From positions 62,937 through 126,936 of the forward strand of contig NZ_RCZH01000003.1 of assembly GCF_006438875.1 (NCBI RefSeq): a stretch of DNA of 64,000 nucleotides. The letters run 5' to 3'. The notes beneath the pieces were generated by a model. It saw nothing but the letters and a program-made list of their open reading frames with translations, was not told the DNA's origin and did not search any database. This DNA comes from Flavobacterium pectinovorum (lineage in GTDB: Bacteria; Bacteroidota; Bacteroidia; Flavobacteriales; Flavobacteriaceae). Below are positions 54,521-63,567 of this stretch, one piece after another. The position numbers and the translations under genes were made by a program. Within the stretch, counting starts at the first letter, position 1. Each line of letters begins with the position of its first letter.

Positions 54521-55744
54521 ATGATAAAAAAAATACTGTTTTCATTTTTGTTTTGTACAATATTAATTTCCTGCTCTGGTAATGATAGTAGTGAAGAAGA
54601 TATTAAGAAAGATGATCCAACTAATATTGAGAATAAAGAAACAACTATTGCTTCTGTAAGTCCAGTTCTTGCAAAAAGAAACACATTGCTTACTATAACA
54701 GGAACTAATTTAGGAACAAATATATCAGATATTAGTATTTTTTTTGGAGAAATAGTCGCATCTGTTCAATCGGTTAAGGAAAATGAGATTACAGTACTAG
54801 TCCCCAATAAAGTTACAGATCCAACTATAAGAATTGTTAAGAATAGTAAAGAATTTAAAATAACTAATTTTGATTATATTCCTACAGTGACTTTTAGTTA
54901 TGTTCGTAAAGATGAAAAAATATATGCTAGCACTCAACTATTTCCAGGTTTGATCACTATTGATAAATTGGGAAACATATATTTTACAGCTGGCGACGGT
55001 AGAGTTGATGAAATTGCTTCAAACGGAACATATCATCCTGAATTTGTAAATGATTTAGTTCTTGATATTCCAAATGCAATTGCAGCAGACAGCAATAATA
55101 ATATTTATGTAATTGATGTAAATGGATATATATTTAAATATGCGCCTTCTGGAGCATTAACCAGGCCTCGAAACAGTGATGGAGCTTTGGTAAGAGTTGG
55201 AGCTGCTTCAGGAATGTGTTTTGATAGTAAAGATAATTTATATATTTCGGAGTACAACACTAGTAAAATTATGAAATTAACACCAACAGGAATACTAAGT
55301 ATATTTGCAGGTGCTAATGGGAGTGGTTTTCAAAACGGAAATATTAAAGATGCGAAATTTAGCAAACCAAACGGACTTGTTTTTGATAAAATGGACAATT
55401 TATATGTTGTAGATCATAACAATAACAGAATTAGAAAAATTGCTATAGATGGAACTGTTACTACAATTGCAGGATCAGCTACACGTGGATATAAGGATGG
55501 TAAAGGGTCTGAAGCAACTTTTAATTATCCACTAGATATAGCAATTGATAAATATAATAATCTATATGTATCAGATCCAGATAATAATTCAATAAGAATG
55601 ATTACGCCCAAAGGTAACGTGATATCAATTGCAGATCACAATGAATTTTATAAACCAACAAGTATCGCTATGAATATAGATGGAAGAACTCTTTTTGTTA
55701 GTGATTGGATAGATGGAGAATTGAGAAAAATGATTTTGGAATAA
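54521..55744 (+). CDS. IPT/TIG and NHL-repeat lipoprotein between parE and parC
   Basis: 407 residues with lipobox LISC (Cys about 18), an acidic linker (about 20-45), an IPT/TIG domain (about 46-125: SPVLAKRNTLLTITGTNLG) and an NHL-type propeller (about 140-405) with the repeats NNIYVIDVNG, DNLYISEYN, DNLYVVDHNNNRIRKI and NNLYVSDPDNNSIRMI. A surface or periplasmic binding protein is likely. It has no connection to topoisomerase. Codons are markedly AT-rich (many ATA and AAT) compared with parE and parC, consistent with insertion into the operon. Confidence 0.88.
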   Translation: MIKKILFSFLFCTILISCSGNDSSEEDIKKDDPTNIENKETTIASVSPVLAKRNTLLTITGTNLGTNISDISIFFGEIVASVQSVKENEITVLVPNKVTDPTIRIVKNSKEFKITNFDYIPTVTFSYVRKDEKIYASTQLFPGLITIDKLGNIYFTAGDGRVDEIASNGTYHPEFVNDLVLDIPNAIAADSNNNIYVIDVNGYIFKYAPSGALTRPRNSDGALVRVGAASGMCFDSKDNLYISEYNTSKIMKLTPTGILSIFAGANGSGFQNGNIKDAKFSKPNGLVFDKMDNLYVVDHNNNRIRKIAIDGTVTTIAGSATRGYKDGKGSEATFNYPLDIAIDKYNNLYVSDPDNNSIRMITPKGNVISIADHNEFYKPTSIAMNIDGRTLFVSDWIDGELRKMILE

Positions 55745-55951
55745 TTATATCTAAAATTAATTGTTTGATTTAGTGATTCTTGTGATTAATTGATTGTAAA
55801 AAACAAGAAAGATAAAAAGCATAATTTCAGAAAAGAGAATAATTGAGAATAGAATTTGTGTAAGAAATTACAACAATAAGTGATTTTATTCTAAAAATCA
55901 CAAAACAATTGAAAATAATAAGGCTGAATAAATAATTTCGGAATCAAAATA

Positions 55952-58669
55952 ATGAAAGACGAAGAAGACGATAACATAGTTCCAAAGGACGACGAGAATA
56001 ATTCAGATGAAAATCCGCTTGACCAAAATCAAGAAGGAGATGACGATGAAATTATTAACGTAGATGCTAAAAATTTTGAAGGACAGCATTTTTACGAAAA
56101 TCAGGAAGAAGAAGGAGAAGACGTTATTACCAAAGTAACGGGCATGTACAAAGATTGGTTTTTGGATTATGCTTCGTACGTAATTCTGGAGCGTGCTGTT
56201 CCGGCGATTGAAGATGGTTTTAAACCAGTTCAGCGTCGTATTATGCACTCTTTGAAAGAGTTGGATGATGGTCGTTATAATAAAGTTGCCAATGTTGTAG
56301 GTCACACCATGCAGTATCACCCACACGGAGATGCGAGTATTGGTGATGCTATGGTGCAAATTGGTCAAAAAGATTTATTAATTGATTGTCAGGGAAACTG
56401 GGGAAATATCTTAACGGGCGATGGAGCTGCGGCTTCTCGTTACATCGAGGCACGTTTATCTAAATTTGCTTTGGAGGTTTTGTATTCTCCAAAAATTACT
56501 GATTGGGGAGTTTCATACGATGGTCGTCGTGCAGAACCAAACAATCTTCCGGTAAAGTTTCCATTGCTGTTAGCACAAGGAGCAGAGGGAATTGCGGTTG
56601 GTCTTTCGACTAAAGTTTTACCTCACAACTTCAACGAATTAATTGATGCTTCGATCAAGATTTTAAAAGGAAAAGCGTTTACATTATATCCTGATTTCAT
56701 GACACAAGGTATTGCCGATGTGTCGAATTATCATGACGGACTTCGTGGCGGACGTGTGCGTGTTCGTGCTAAAATTGCGCAATTAGACAAAAATACATTG
56801 GTGATCACACAAATTCCGTTTTCGACCAATACAACGACTTTGATTGATAGTATTTTGAAAGCCAATGATAAAGGTAAAATCAAAATCAAGAAAATTGAAG
56901 ACAATACAGCAGCTGATGTTGAGATTTTAATTCATCTTTTCCCGGGAGTTTCGCCTGATAAAACTATCGATGCTTTGTTTGCTTTTACAGCTTGCGAAAC
57001 TTCTGTAGCACCTTTGGGTTGTGTGATTGAAGATAATAAACCTTTGTTTATCGGAGTTTCTGAAATGTTGAAAATTTCGACGCACAGAACGCAAGATTTG
57101 CTTCGTCAGGAATTAGAAATTCAATTAGAAGAATTAAAAAATAAATGGCATTTCTCCACTTTAGAAAAAATCTTCATTCGTGAAGAAATGTATATAGAAT
57201 TCAAATTATATTCAGATAGAGAATCGCTGTATAAATATTTGTACGACCGATTTGAGCCTTTCAAAAAATCATTCGTTAGAGAAATCAACGACGATGATTT
57301 GCAAAGATTGACTCAAATTCCGATGATTCGTATTACTCGTTTTGACTCTGATAAAGCCGATGATTTTATCGCCAAATTAGAAGACGAAATGAAGGAAGTG
57401 GAACATCATTTGGAAAATCTAACCGATTTTGCAATTGCTTATTTCACCAAATTAAAAGAGAAATACGGAAAAGGCCGTGAGCGTCAGACAGAACTTCGTG
57501 TTTTTGATAATGTTGAGGCTACAAAAGTAGTATTACGTAATACAAAACTATATGTAAACCGTGAAGAAGGTTTTGTAGGGACAAGCTTGAAAAAAGATGA
57601 ATATCTTACTGATTGTTCTGATATTGATGATGTAATTGTGTTTTTGCGTGATGGAAAAATGCTGGTAACAAAAGTTGATGCCAAAACATTTGTTGGTAAA
57701 GATATTATTCACGTGGCGATATTTGATAAGAGTGATAAACGAACGATTTATAACATGATGTATCGTGACGGAAAATCGGGTCCATCGTATATTAAACGTT
57801 TCAATGTTTCAGGAGTTACGCGTGATAAACCGTATGATTTAACGAATGAAACGGCAGGTTCGCAAGTCGTTTATTTTTCGCATAATCCAAATGGCGAAGC
57901 TGAGGTAATTACCATTTTATTGCGTCAGGTTGGAACAATTAAGAAATTGAAATTTGATATAGATTTTGCTAAATTGGCAATAAAAGGTCGTGCTTCAAAA
58001 GGAAATTTGGTTACAAAATATCCAATCAAGAAAATCGAACTAAAAGAGAAAGGAATTTCGACTTTATTGCCAAGAAAAGTTTGGTTTGATGATACAGTAA
58101 AACGTCTAAATGTAGATGCCAGAGGAGAATTGTTAGGAGAATTTAAACCAAGTGACAAAATCTTAATCATAAATCAAAGCGGTAAATTGAAAGTTATAAT
58201 TCCGGAATTATCGACTCACTTTGATGAAGACATGATTGTGTTAGAGAAATGGAATCCTAAAAAACCAATTTCGGCTATTTATTACGATGGAGAAAAAGAA
58301 CGTTATTTCTTAAAACGTTTCTTGGTAGAAAGTGAAAAGGAAGAAAGTTTTATTACAGAACATCCAAACTCGCAGCTGGAAATTGTATCAACAGATTATC
58401 GCCCATTGGCACAATTGGTTTTTGCAAAAGTAAAAGGAGTTCAAAAAGAAGATTTACACATAGATGTTGAAGATTTTATAGCCGTAAAAGGTTTTAAAGC
58501 ATTAGGAAATCAATTAACAGCTGATAAATTAAAGCAAGTTAACTTATTAGATCCGTTGCCTTATGAAGAACCTGTCGAAGAAATTCCAGAGAAACCAGAA
58601 TTATCAGAAGACGATCCCGTTGAAACAGAATTAGACGACGATGGTCAAATAGGTTTAGTTTTGGACTAA
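55952..58669 (+). CDS. parC: DNA topoisomerase IV subunit A
   Basis: DNA-cleaving subunit. 905 residues: a very acidic N-terminal extension (about 1-45), then the breakage-reunion core with KPVQRRIMHSL, HPHGDASIGDAMV, GDGAAASRYIEARL holding the active-site Tyr of the RY motif, and a C-terminal propeller. The C-terminal about 25 residues are again acidic. About 207 bases separate it from the NHL lipoprotein gene. A strong terminator follows. Confidence 0.95.
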   Translation: MKDEEDDNIVPKDDENNSDENPLDQNQEGDDDEIINVDAKNFEGQHFYENQEEEGEDVITKVTGMYKDWFLDYASYVILERAVPAIEDGFKPVQRRIMHSLKELDDGRYNKVANVVGHTMQYHPHGDASIGDAMVQIGQKDLLIDCQGNWGNILTGDGAAASRYIEARLSKFALEVLYSPKITDWGVSYDGRRAEPNNLPVKFPLLLAQGAEGIAVGLSTKVLPHNFNELIDASIKILKGKAFTLYPDFMTQGIADVSNYHDGLRGGRVRVRAKIAQLDKNTLVITQIPFSTNTTTLIDSILKANDKGKIKIKKIEDNTAADVEILIHLFPGVSPDKTIDALFAFTACETSVAPLGCVIEDNKPLFIGVSEMLKISTHRTQDLLRQELEIQLEELKNKWHFSTLEKIFIREEMYIEFKLYSDRESLYKYLYDRFEPFKKSFVREINDDDLQRLTQIPMIRITRFDSDKADDFIAKLEDEMKEVEHHLENLTDFAIAYFTKLKEKYGKGRERQTELRVFDNVEATKVVLRNTKLYVNREEGFVGTSLKKDEYLTDCSDIDDVIVFLRDGKMLVTKVDAKTFVGKDIIHVAIFDKSDKRTIYNMMYRDGKSGPSYIKRFNVSGVTRDKPYDLTNETAGSQVVYFSHNPNGEAEVITILLRQVGTIKKLKFDIDFAKLAIKGRASKGNLVTKYPIKKIELKEKGISTLLPRKVWFDDTVKRLNVDARGELLGEFKPSDKILIINQSGKLKVIIPELSTHFDEDMIVLEKWNPKKPISAIYYDGEKERYFLKRFLVESEKEESFITEHPNSQLEIVSTDYRPLAQLVFAKVKGVQKEDLHIDVEDFIAVKGFKALGNQLTADKLKQVNLLDPLPYEEPVEEIPEKPELSEDDPVETELDDDGQIGLVLD

Positions 58670-58680
58670 TATAAAAAACA

Positions 58681-58712
58681 AAAAGCGCTAAGATAATCTT
58701 AGCGCTTTTTTT
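58681..58712 (+). terminator. Terminator of parC
   Basis: AAAAGCGCTAAGA pairs with TCTTAGCGCTTTT around a three-base loop, then T-run; 12 bases after the parC stop. Confidence 0.9.
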
Positions 58713-58854
58713 ATGTCATAGATTTTCTTTCGATTGTTAAAAATCCTATAACAATACTTTTATAATTTATAGCAGACTTTCTATTGAAGACCTCAAGGTT
58801 ATATTTGTTTTTTAGATGAAATTGAATAAAAGATTTATAAATTAAAGAAGTGGT

Positions 58855-59187
58855 ATGAAGAGAATATTCATTTTTACGATATTGCTACTAACCAGTTGCA
58901 TTAACAGTAATAAATTTAATGGTCATGTATACGATTATGATACAGAGAAGCCTATTAAAAATGTTGCTATTGATATCAATGGTCATAAGACCCAAACAGA
59001 CAGCACAGGATATTTTTACGTGGAAGTAAACTTTAGTTCTGTGTATAAAATGATCTTAAAAAAAGAAGGTTATGTCACCAAAAAGATATATCGGAAACCT
59101 GATTCTCTGGGGAAATATTCACAAAATAGCTTGAAATATAACAGACTTTATTTGTTTGCCAAAGAAAGTGATTTTAATAATAATTAA
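58855..59187 (+). CDS. Small lipoprotein with carboxypeptidase-regulatory-like domain
   Basis: 110 residues; lipobox LTSC (Cys about 15) and a single beta-sandwich of the CarboxypepD_reg type (about 22-100: FNGHVYDYDTEKPIKNVAID, FYVEVNFSSVYKMILKKEGY). Probably a small envelope protein. The 3' end is 8 bases from the end of the convergent exonuclease gene. Confidence 0.75.
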   Translation: MKRIFIFTILLLTSCINSNKFNGHVYDYDTEKPIKNVAIDINGHKTQTDSTGYFYVEVNFSSVYKMILKKEGYVTKKIYRKPDSLGKYSQNSLKYNRLYLFAKESDFNNN

Positions 59188-59194
59188 ACGCTTC

Positions 59195-59821
59195 TTACTT
59201 AAACAAAGAGTTCAAATTAATTTCTTTTTTCTCCCTCAATTTACTTACGATTTTCAAAAAAGCAATTGCAGTAATATAAGCATCGCCCAAAGCCGTGTGT
59301 CGGTCTTTTTTTGAAATGTCAAATTTATCGGCAAGATCGTCTAAAGTATAATGATCTTTGCGCTCAAACAAATGAGATTTTATTAATGTCTTTTTGTATA
59401 AAATAGTCGTATCTAATCTTTTGTTAGTTAGTTCAGGTAAACCATTTCGTTCAAGAGCTTTGTTAATCATAGTAACATCAAAAGTAGTATGATGCGCAAT
59501 AATTATCGAATCGCCTAAAAAGGTCAAAAACTGTTGTAAAGCTTCTAATTCAGTGGGACGTTGAATTATAAATGCTTTCAAAATACCATGAATCTGAGCA
59601 GTAGATTTATCATAATGATCCTGTTCGATATAAACCTCAAAACTATCCTGAATGGCGATTATCCCGTTTTGGAGGATTAATGCGCCAATACATAAAATTC
59701 GGTCATTATCATAGTCTAGACCGGTAGTTTCTGTATCTAAAACAACAAAGCGAGTTTCTTCTATACTGATGCTTTCATCAAACAGATTTTCTTCTTTTTT
59801 CCAAAAATTAAATAAATTCAT
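59195..59821 (-). CDS. DnaQ-like 3'-5' exonuclease
   Basis: 208 residues, DEDDh-family exonuclease. Motif ExoI VLDTETTGLD (about 27-36), ExoII in HHTTFDVTMINKAL and ExoIII DRHTALGDA with the His and final Asp. Resembles the epsilon proofreading subunit but the gene is separated from dnaE and coupled to the cNMP/CBS/DUF294 gene by a two-base gap. This pair looks like a conserved module in which the signalling protein could control the nuclease. Confidence 0.88.
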   Translation of the reverse strand: MNLFNFWKKEENLFDESISIEETRFVVLDTETTGLDYDNDRILCIGALILQNGIIAIQDSFEVYIEQDHYDKSTAQIHGILKAFIIQRPTELEALQQFLTFLGDSIIIAHHTTFDVTMINKALERNGLPELTNKRLDTTILYKKTLIKSHLFERKDHYTLDDLADKFDISKKDRHTALGDAYITAIAFLKIVSKLREKKEINLNSLFK

Positions 59822-59823
59822 AT

Positions 59824-61743
59824 CTATACAACGTTTGAAACATTAAATCTTATACTAATCAATTCCTGAAGCTCTTTTATCGTTTTAAAAGTCCTTTTAA
59901 GCTTAATTTTCTCCATTTTAGATAAAGATTCTAATGCAATAAACTGACCGGAATCATTGTGCAAAAGCCCTTGTTTGGTTCTAAATTTTAATAAAGCCTT
60001 AAACGAATACGAACAAGATAAATACAATTCTCTATTATTGGGTTCCAGCTCTGCTAATTTTTCAAAACGTTCTGCAGTATTGCTTATTCCTTTTACCGAA
60101 TGTGATAAAATCAAAACACGTGCAGCATCAGTAAGAGGCATTAAAGCCCTTCTTTTAATATCAAAATTATCTTTGTTAGCGCCATCTTGTTCTACCAGAA
60201 ATTGTCTAAAAAATCCGGTAGGAGATGGGCTTTGCAAAGCACCACTCACCAAATGGACATAAAAAATAGGGTTTGCTTTTATGTTTTCAAAAATAAAATC
60301 AGAAAGTTCATTTGTAATTTCGGCTTCACCATAAGTGAGGCTATAATCAAAGAAAATAAAAGACAATAAAACTTCATTTTTCCCGGGATTTGTAATCCAG
60401 TGATTCACTTTACTTTTCCATTCATCAAGACTCATACACCATTTAGGGTTTGAAGCCATCATTTCGGCAGGGCAATAATCGTATCCAATATCAAACAAAC
60501 CTTTGTTAACCAACGCAGCAAATTTTAGAAAATAGACTTTTGTTTCCTCTCTAAAAACCTCAGATACATTCTCGTACACAATAGCATTATCTTGGTCCGT
60601 ATGCAGCATTTGTTCACTTCTGCCTTGACTTCCCAAAGCCAGCCACGCAAATTTTACAGGTGGCGGACTGCTCATTTTTTCGATACAAATTTCGATAACC
60701 CGTGTCATACAAGCCTCATTCAACTCGGTTATGATTTTAGCAATCAACGTCATAGGAATGTTCTGATCTAAATAACCCTGAAGTAATTGCGTTATTCGGG
60801 CGCGAATAGGCTTAATTTCTTTTGGTTTCTTGGCCCTTTTTAAAGCTTTTATTAAAACAGCAGGATTATTTCCTAAAGCCACCATAACATCATGTTTGGA
60901 TAAGATTCCAACGGCTTTGGTATTTGTTGTTCCGTCTTTGGTCAGACATAAATGGCTAATATTACTTTTCATCATTGCCATTTGCGCCTCCGTAACCGTC
61001 ATTTTTTTAGGATACGTAATAACCGGTTTCGTCATAATGGTTTCTGCCGTTGTCAGAATCGAAAAATCACCGGTTACGATTTTATTACGTAAATCTTTGT
61101 CCGTAATAATCCCAATTGGCAACATTTCATCAACGATTAATATGGCACCAACTTTTTTCTTATTCATGATTTTTGCAACATCTCTAGCGGTTGTAGACGG
61201 ACTGCAAGTGACAATTTTTTTAGAATATTCTATAGGCTGTAAATCAAATGAATCTTTATTAGATTGCAGATGATCGTGGACTAAATCGTCGCCATATAAC
61301 TTATCCTTATGGATATCAGAATATGGATTACGGGTATTTGAGGCGTAGCTTTCGATCAGGAAATTACCAACAGTCCTATTTTCAAGTGCGTAGGGTTTAA
61401 AAACGGCAATTGGAATCGCATATAAAATGCTTTCTTCATAAGCGACCGCTTCCATGATATAATTTTCCTGTGCCAAAAGCGGACGTAATCCAAAAATGTC
61501 ACCTTCATCACACATGTCAAGAACATTGTTTTTCTGATTTTTTTTGAGTGCTACAGCACCTTTGTGAACCACATAAAAGGAGTCATGCGTTTTATCATTT
61601 TCGGCAAATATAACGGCATCTTTATCTTTGTAAACAATTGAAATTTGTTCAGATAGTTTTTCTAAGTCTTTTTGATGTAAAAAACTAAAAGGAGGAAAGT
61701 CCTTTAAAAAATCAGCAACTCTATGCGAAATGGTATTTTTCAT
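59824..61743 (-). CDS. cNMP-binding, CBS and DUF294 nucleotidyltransferase-like protein
   Basis: 639 residues. Domains in order: cyclic-nucleotide-binding domain (about 12-130, with FAENDKTHDSFYVVHKGAVA), two CBS domains (about 165-290), DUF294 nucleotidyltransferase-like domain (about 310-480, with the motif GSQGRSEQMLHTDQDNAIV, i.e. G-S-x-G-R-x-E and D-x-D) and DUF294 C-terminal helical domain. It looks like a ligand-controlled nucleotidyltransferase, comparable to GlnD-type sensors. Stop is two bases from the exonuclease start, so they are one transcript. Confidence 0.88.
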   Translation of the reverse strand: MKNTISHRVADFLKDFPPFSFLHQKDLEKLSEQISIVYKDKDAVIFAENDKTHDSFYVVHKGAVALKKNQKNNVLDMCDEGDIFGLRPLLAQENYIMEAVAYEESILYAIPIAVFKPYALENRTVGNFLIESYASNTRNPYSDIHKDKLYGDDLVHDHLQSNKDSFDLQPIEYSKKIVTCSPSTTARDVAKIMNKKKVGAILIVDEMLPIGIITDKDLRNKIVTGDFSILTTAETIMTKPVITYPKKMTVTEAQMAMMKSNISHLCLTKDGTTNTKAVGILSKHDVMVALGNNPAVLIKALKRAKKPKEIKPIRARITQLLQGYLDQNIPMTLIAKIITELNEACMTRVIEICIEKMSSPPPVKFAWLALGSQGRSEQMLHTDQDNAIVYENVSEVFREETKVYFLKFAALVNKGLFDIGYDYCPAEMMASNPKWCMSLDEWKSKVNHWITNPGKNEVLLSFIFFDYSLTYGEAEITNELSDFIFENIKANPIFYVHLVSGALQSPSPTGFFRQFLVEQDGANKDNFDIKRRALMPLTDAARVLILSHSVKGISNTAERFEKLAELEPNNRELYLSCSYSFKALLKFRTKQGLLHNDSGQFIALESLSKMEKIKLKRTFKTIKELQELISIRFNVSNVV

Positions 61744-61761
61744 GCGTAAAATTTAGGTTTT

Positions 61762-61818
61762 GCCACAAAGGCACAAAGACACTAAGATATAAAATTTGCG
61801 CCTTTGTGCCTTTGTAGC
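61762..61818. repeat. Short inverted repeat (GCCACAAAGGC type)
   Basis: 17-base arms 61762-61778 and 61802-61818 with one mismatch; located in the gap upstream of the DUF294 gene. Confidence 0.7.
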
Positions 61819-61833
61819 AGAATTAGTAGTTAT

Positions 61834-62205
61834 TTACTCGATTTTAAAAACCTTTCCTCGTTGTTTTTGATCAGAACCAACCATTCCAAATTCAAAAGTA
61901 TAAGAATCTTTAGAAGTCGTGAGAATCTTCATATTAATTGCTTTTTCCTCCGCCATGTTTTTTGGATGTTTCTTCTGCAAAATATATTCGCAATCGCTTA
62001 CCCAACGCACCGTTGACGTATCGGTTTTTCCTTCAAAAGTTTCGATTTCGATACCATCTTTGCGTTCAAAAATGGTTGTTTTTTTAACACCATTAACTTC
62101 AAATTCAAATTTGAATTTTCCATTTTTAAAATCCTTGCAATTGTGTTCTGCATCGTAACATGACAATAATGTTAGCAGCGGTAAAAAGAATATAATTTTT
62201 TTCAT
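61834..62205 (-). CDS. Small lipoprotein of unknown function
   Basis: 123 residues; lipobox LLSC (Cys about 16) and a beta-rich domain with FEFEVNGVKKTTIFERKD and RWVSDCEYILQKKHPKN. Homologues in flavobacteria are sometimes carelessly labelled DNA topoisomerase IV; nothing here supports that. Function unknown. Confidence 0.75.
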   Translation of the reverse strand: MKKIIFFLPLLTLLSCYDAEHNCKDFKNGKFKFEFEVNGVKKTTIFERKDGIEIETFEGKTDTSTVRWVSDCEYILQKKHPKNMAEEKAINMKILTTSKDSYTFEFGMVGSDQKQRGKVFKIE

Positions 62206-62228
62206 TTTTAAGTTTAAGTTATTTTTTT

Positions 62229-62320
62229 AGGAGCTGTTTCCTGCTGTTCCTTCCAATCTTTTGTGCCTCCCGAAGCCTCGGGACCGGCACAAAAGGATTT
62301 TCCCTTCCATCAGGGCTAGA
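62229..62320 (+). repeat. Structured dispersed element, copy 3
   Basis: GGAGCT, TTCCTGCT, CAATCTTTTGTGCC, palindrome TCCCGA..TCGGGA, GGCACAAAAGGATTT and ATCAGGGCTAG in order. The stem CTTTTGTGCC (62258-62267) with GGCACAAAAG (62286-62295) is perfect but differs from copy 2's stem, so base pairing is kept while sequence changes. Confidence 0.8.
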
Positions 62321-62372
62321 AAGTTAACGGTTAATCAAGTACCAGTTGTATTATAATATGTTTTTATAAGAG

Positions 62373-62837
62373 TTAAATTTTCTGGATATAAAACTCTTTT
62401 AATTTTTTAGATTCTTGTACTTCTTCTCTCGTTTCTTCTTTAGATTCACTCTTTGCTGCTTTTGGCCAAATATGAAAACCTCCTTTTGTCATCGCTTCAG
62501 CTTGTTGAAAAATGCTTGTCGAAATATTAGCAAAAAAACTCAAATCTTCTGGGTTGTCCCAAAGACCCCAAATACCATTTTCGTCAATATCTCCGGCATA
62601 ATTAATAATATGCGTTGAATAGGTTTTGATCATTTTAAGTTTAAATTGTTCCAAATTATAAGAACCATTCCATCGAAACGAGTTGACGTCATCAATTCCT
62701 GAACCGGAAATAATAGAATTTGCAAAACTCAATTCAATAGACATTTTGTGTTGGTGAGGTGAATTAGAATAGCAATAAAATCCTTCCCATTCTCCACTTG
62801 GCAAGAAATGATGTGTTTCGTTTTTGTTGTCTTTCAT
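62373..62837 (-). CDS. Conserved hypothetical protein
   Basis: 154 residues, no signal peptide. Beta-rich middle with WEGFYCYSNSPHQHKMSIEL and GIWGLWDNPEDLSFF, and a charged C-terminal tail rich in Glu and Lys (about 130-154). May be a small lipocalin-like barrel. It lies 31 bases downstream of the DinB-like gene and may share its transcript. Confidence 0.6.
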   Translation of the reverse strand: MKDNKNETHHFLPSGEWEGFYCYSNSPHQHKMSIELSFANSIISGSGIDDVNSFRWNGSYNLEQFKLKMIKTYSTHIINYAGDIDENGIWGLWDNPEDLSFFANISTSIFQQAEAMTKGGFHIWPKAAKSESKEETREEVQESKKLKEFYIQKI

Positions 62838-62868
62838 ATTTATAGTTCTGGAATAAATACAAGAATTA

Positions 62869-63444
62869 CTATTTCAATCTTTTTAATTCGTCATCGGTAA
62901 AGTTCTTGATTTCTTTTTCCTTGGCAAACTTTTCGGCATTATAATTTCCTGATTTATTCCTTGGAATCGATAAACTATCCCAACTATTATTTTTTAGCTG
63001 CTTGGCATAAAAAACAATTTGACCAATATGATACGGATAATGCGCTAATTGCCTGTTTATGGCTTCAATAACCGTATGACCTTCGTTGCGAATATAAATA
63101 ATATCAGAAAGTTGATCTGGTTTTAAATTATTTAAAGCATCCAGAAAACAATCCCAGCCTTTATTCCAGTTTTCTAAAACTTCCTCTTTTGATTGCAAAT
63201 CATTTTCAAACTCGGCATCGCGATTACGCCATTCCTTTTCACCATCCGAAGTTAAAAAGTCGGTCCAGCGAGACAACATATTGCCAGAGATGTGTTTTAT
63301 AATGGTGGCAATACTGTTGGTATCTTCGTTAATGGCTACAAAAAGCTGTTCTGGTTCTAATTGATCCATTGCTTTTTCGCCTAACATTTTATAATACAAA
63401 AATTGTTTTTTAACGCTTTCTAAGTAAGATTCTGTTGCATTCAT
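62869..63444 (-). CDS. DUF1572/DinB-like protein
   Basis: 191 residues, four-helix bundle of the DinB/YfiT group. Three probable metal-binding histidines are visible: IKHISGN (about 50) and HYPYHIGQIVF (about 136-142). Relatives act as metal-dependent thiol transferases (bacillithiol group), though DUF1572 itself is uncharacterised. Probably co-transcribed with the gene that follows on the minus strand. Confidence 0.8.
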   Translation of the reverse strand: MNATESYLESVKKQFLYYKMLGEKAMDQLEPEQLFVAINEDTNSIATIIKHISGNMLSRWTDFLTSDGEKEWRNRDAEFENDLQSKEEVLENWNKGWDCFLDALNNLKPDQLSDIIYIRNEGHTVIEAINRQLAHYPYHIGQIVFYAKQLKNNSWDSLSIPRNKSGNYNAEKFAKEKEIKNFTDDELKRLK

Positions 63445-63457
63445 GTTCGTGTTTTTT

Positions 63458-63540
63458 TGCCACGAATTTCACGAATGTACACGAATAAAAATTTTTATTT
63501 TGTGTTTAAAAATTAGTGAAAATTCGTGAAATTTGTGGCA
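63458..63540. repeat. Inverted repeat (GCCACGAATTTCACGAAT type)
   Basis: 19-base arms 63458-63476 and 63522-63540 with one mismatch around a 45-base centre; intergenic. Confidence 0.75.
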
Positions 63541-63567
63541 GTTTTTTTAAATTATTAACGATTGTTT

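Noticed and set aside
60830..61273. 147-codon open frame on the plus strand
   Set aside because: Antisense to the well-supported DUF294 protein, with hydrophobic low-complexity sequence produced by the complementary codons.
61834..62205. DNA topoisomerase IV label used for similar proteins
   Set aside because: A 123-residue lipoprotein cannot be topoisomerase; real parE and parC are elsewhere in the window.
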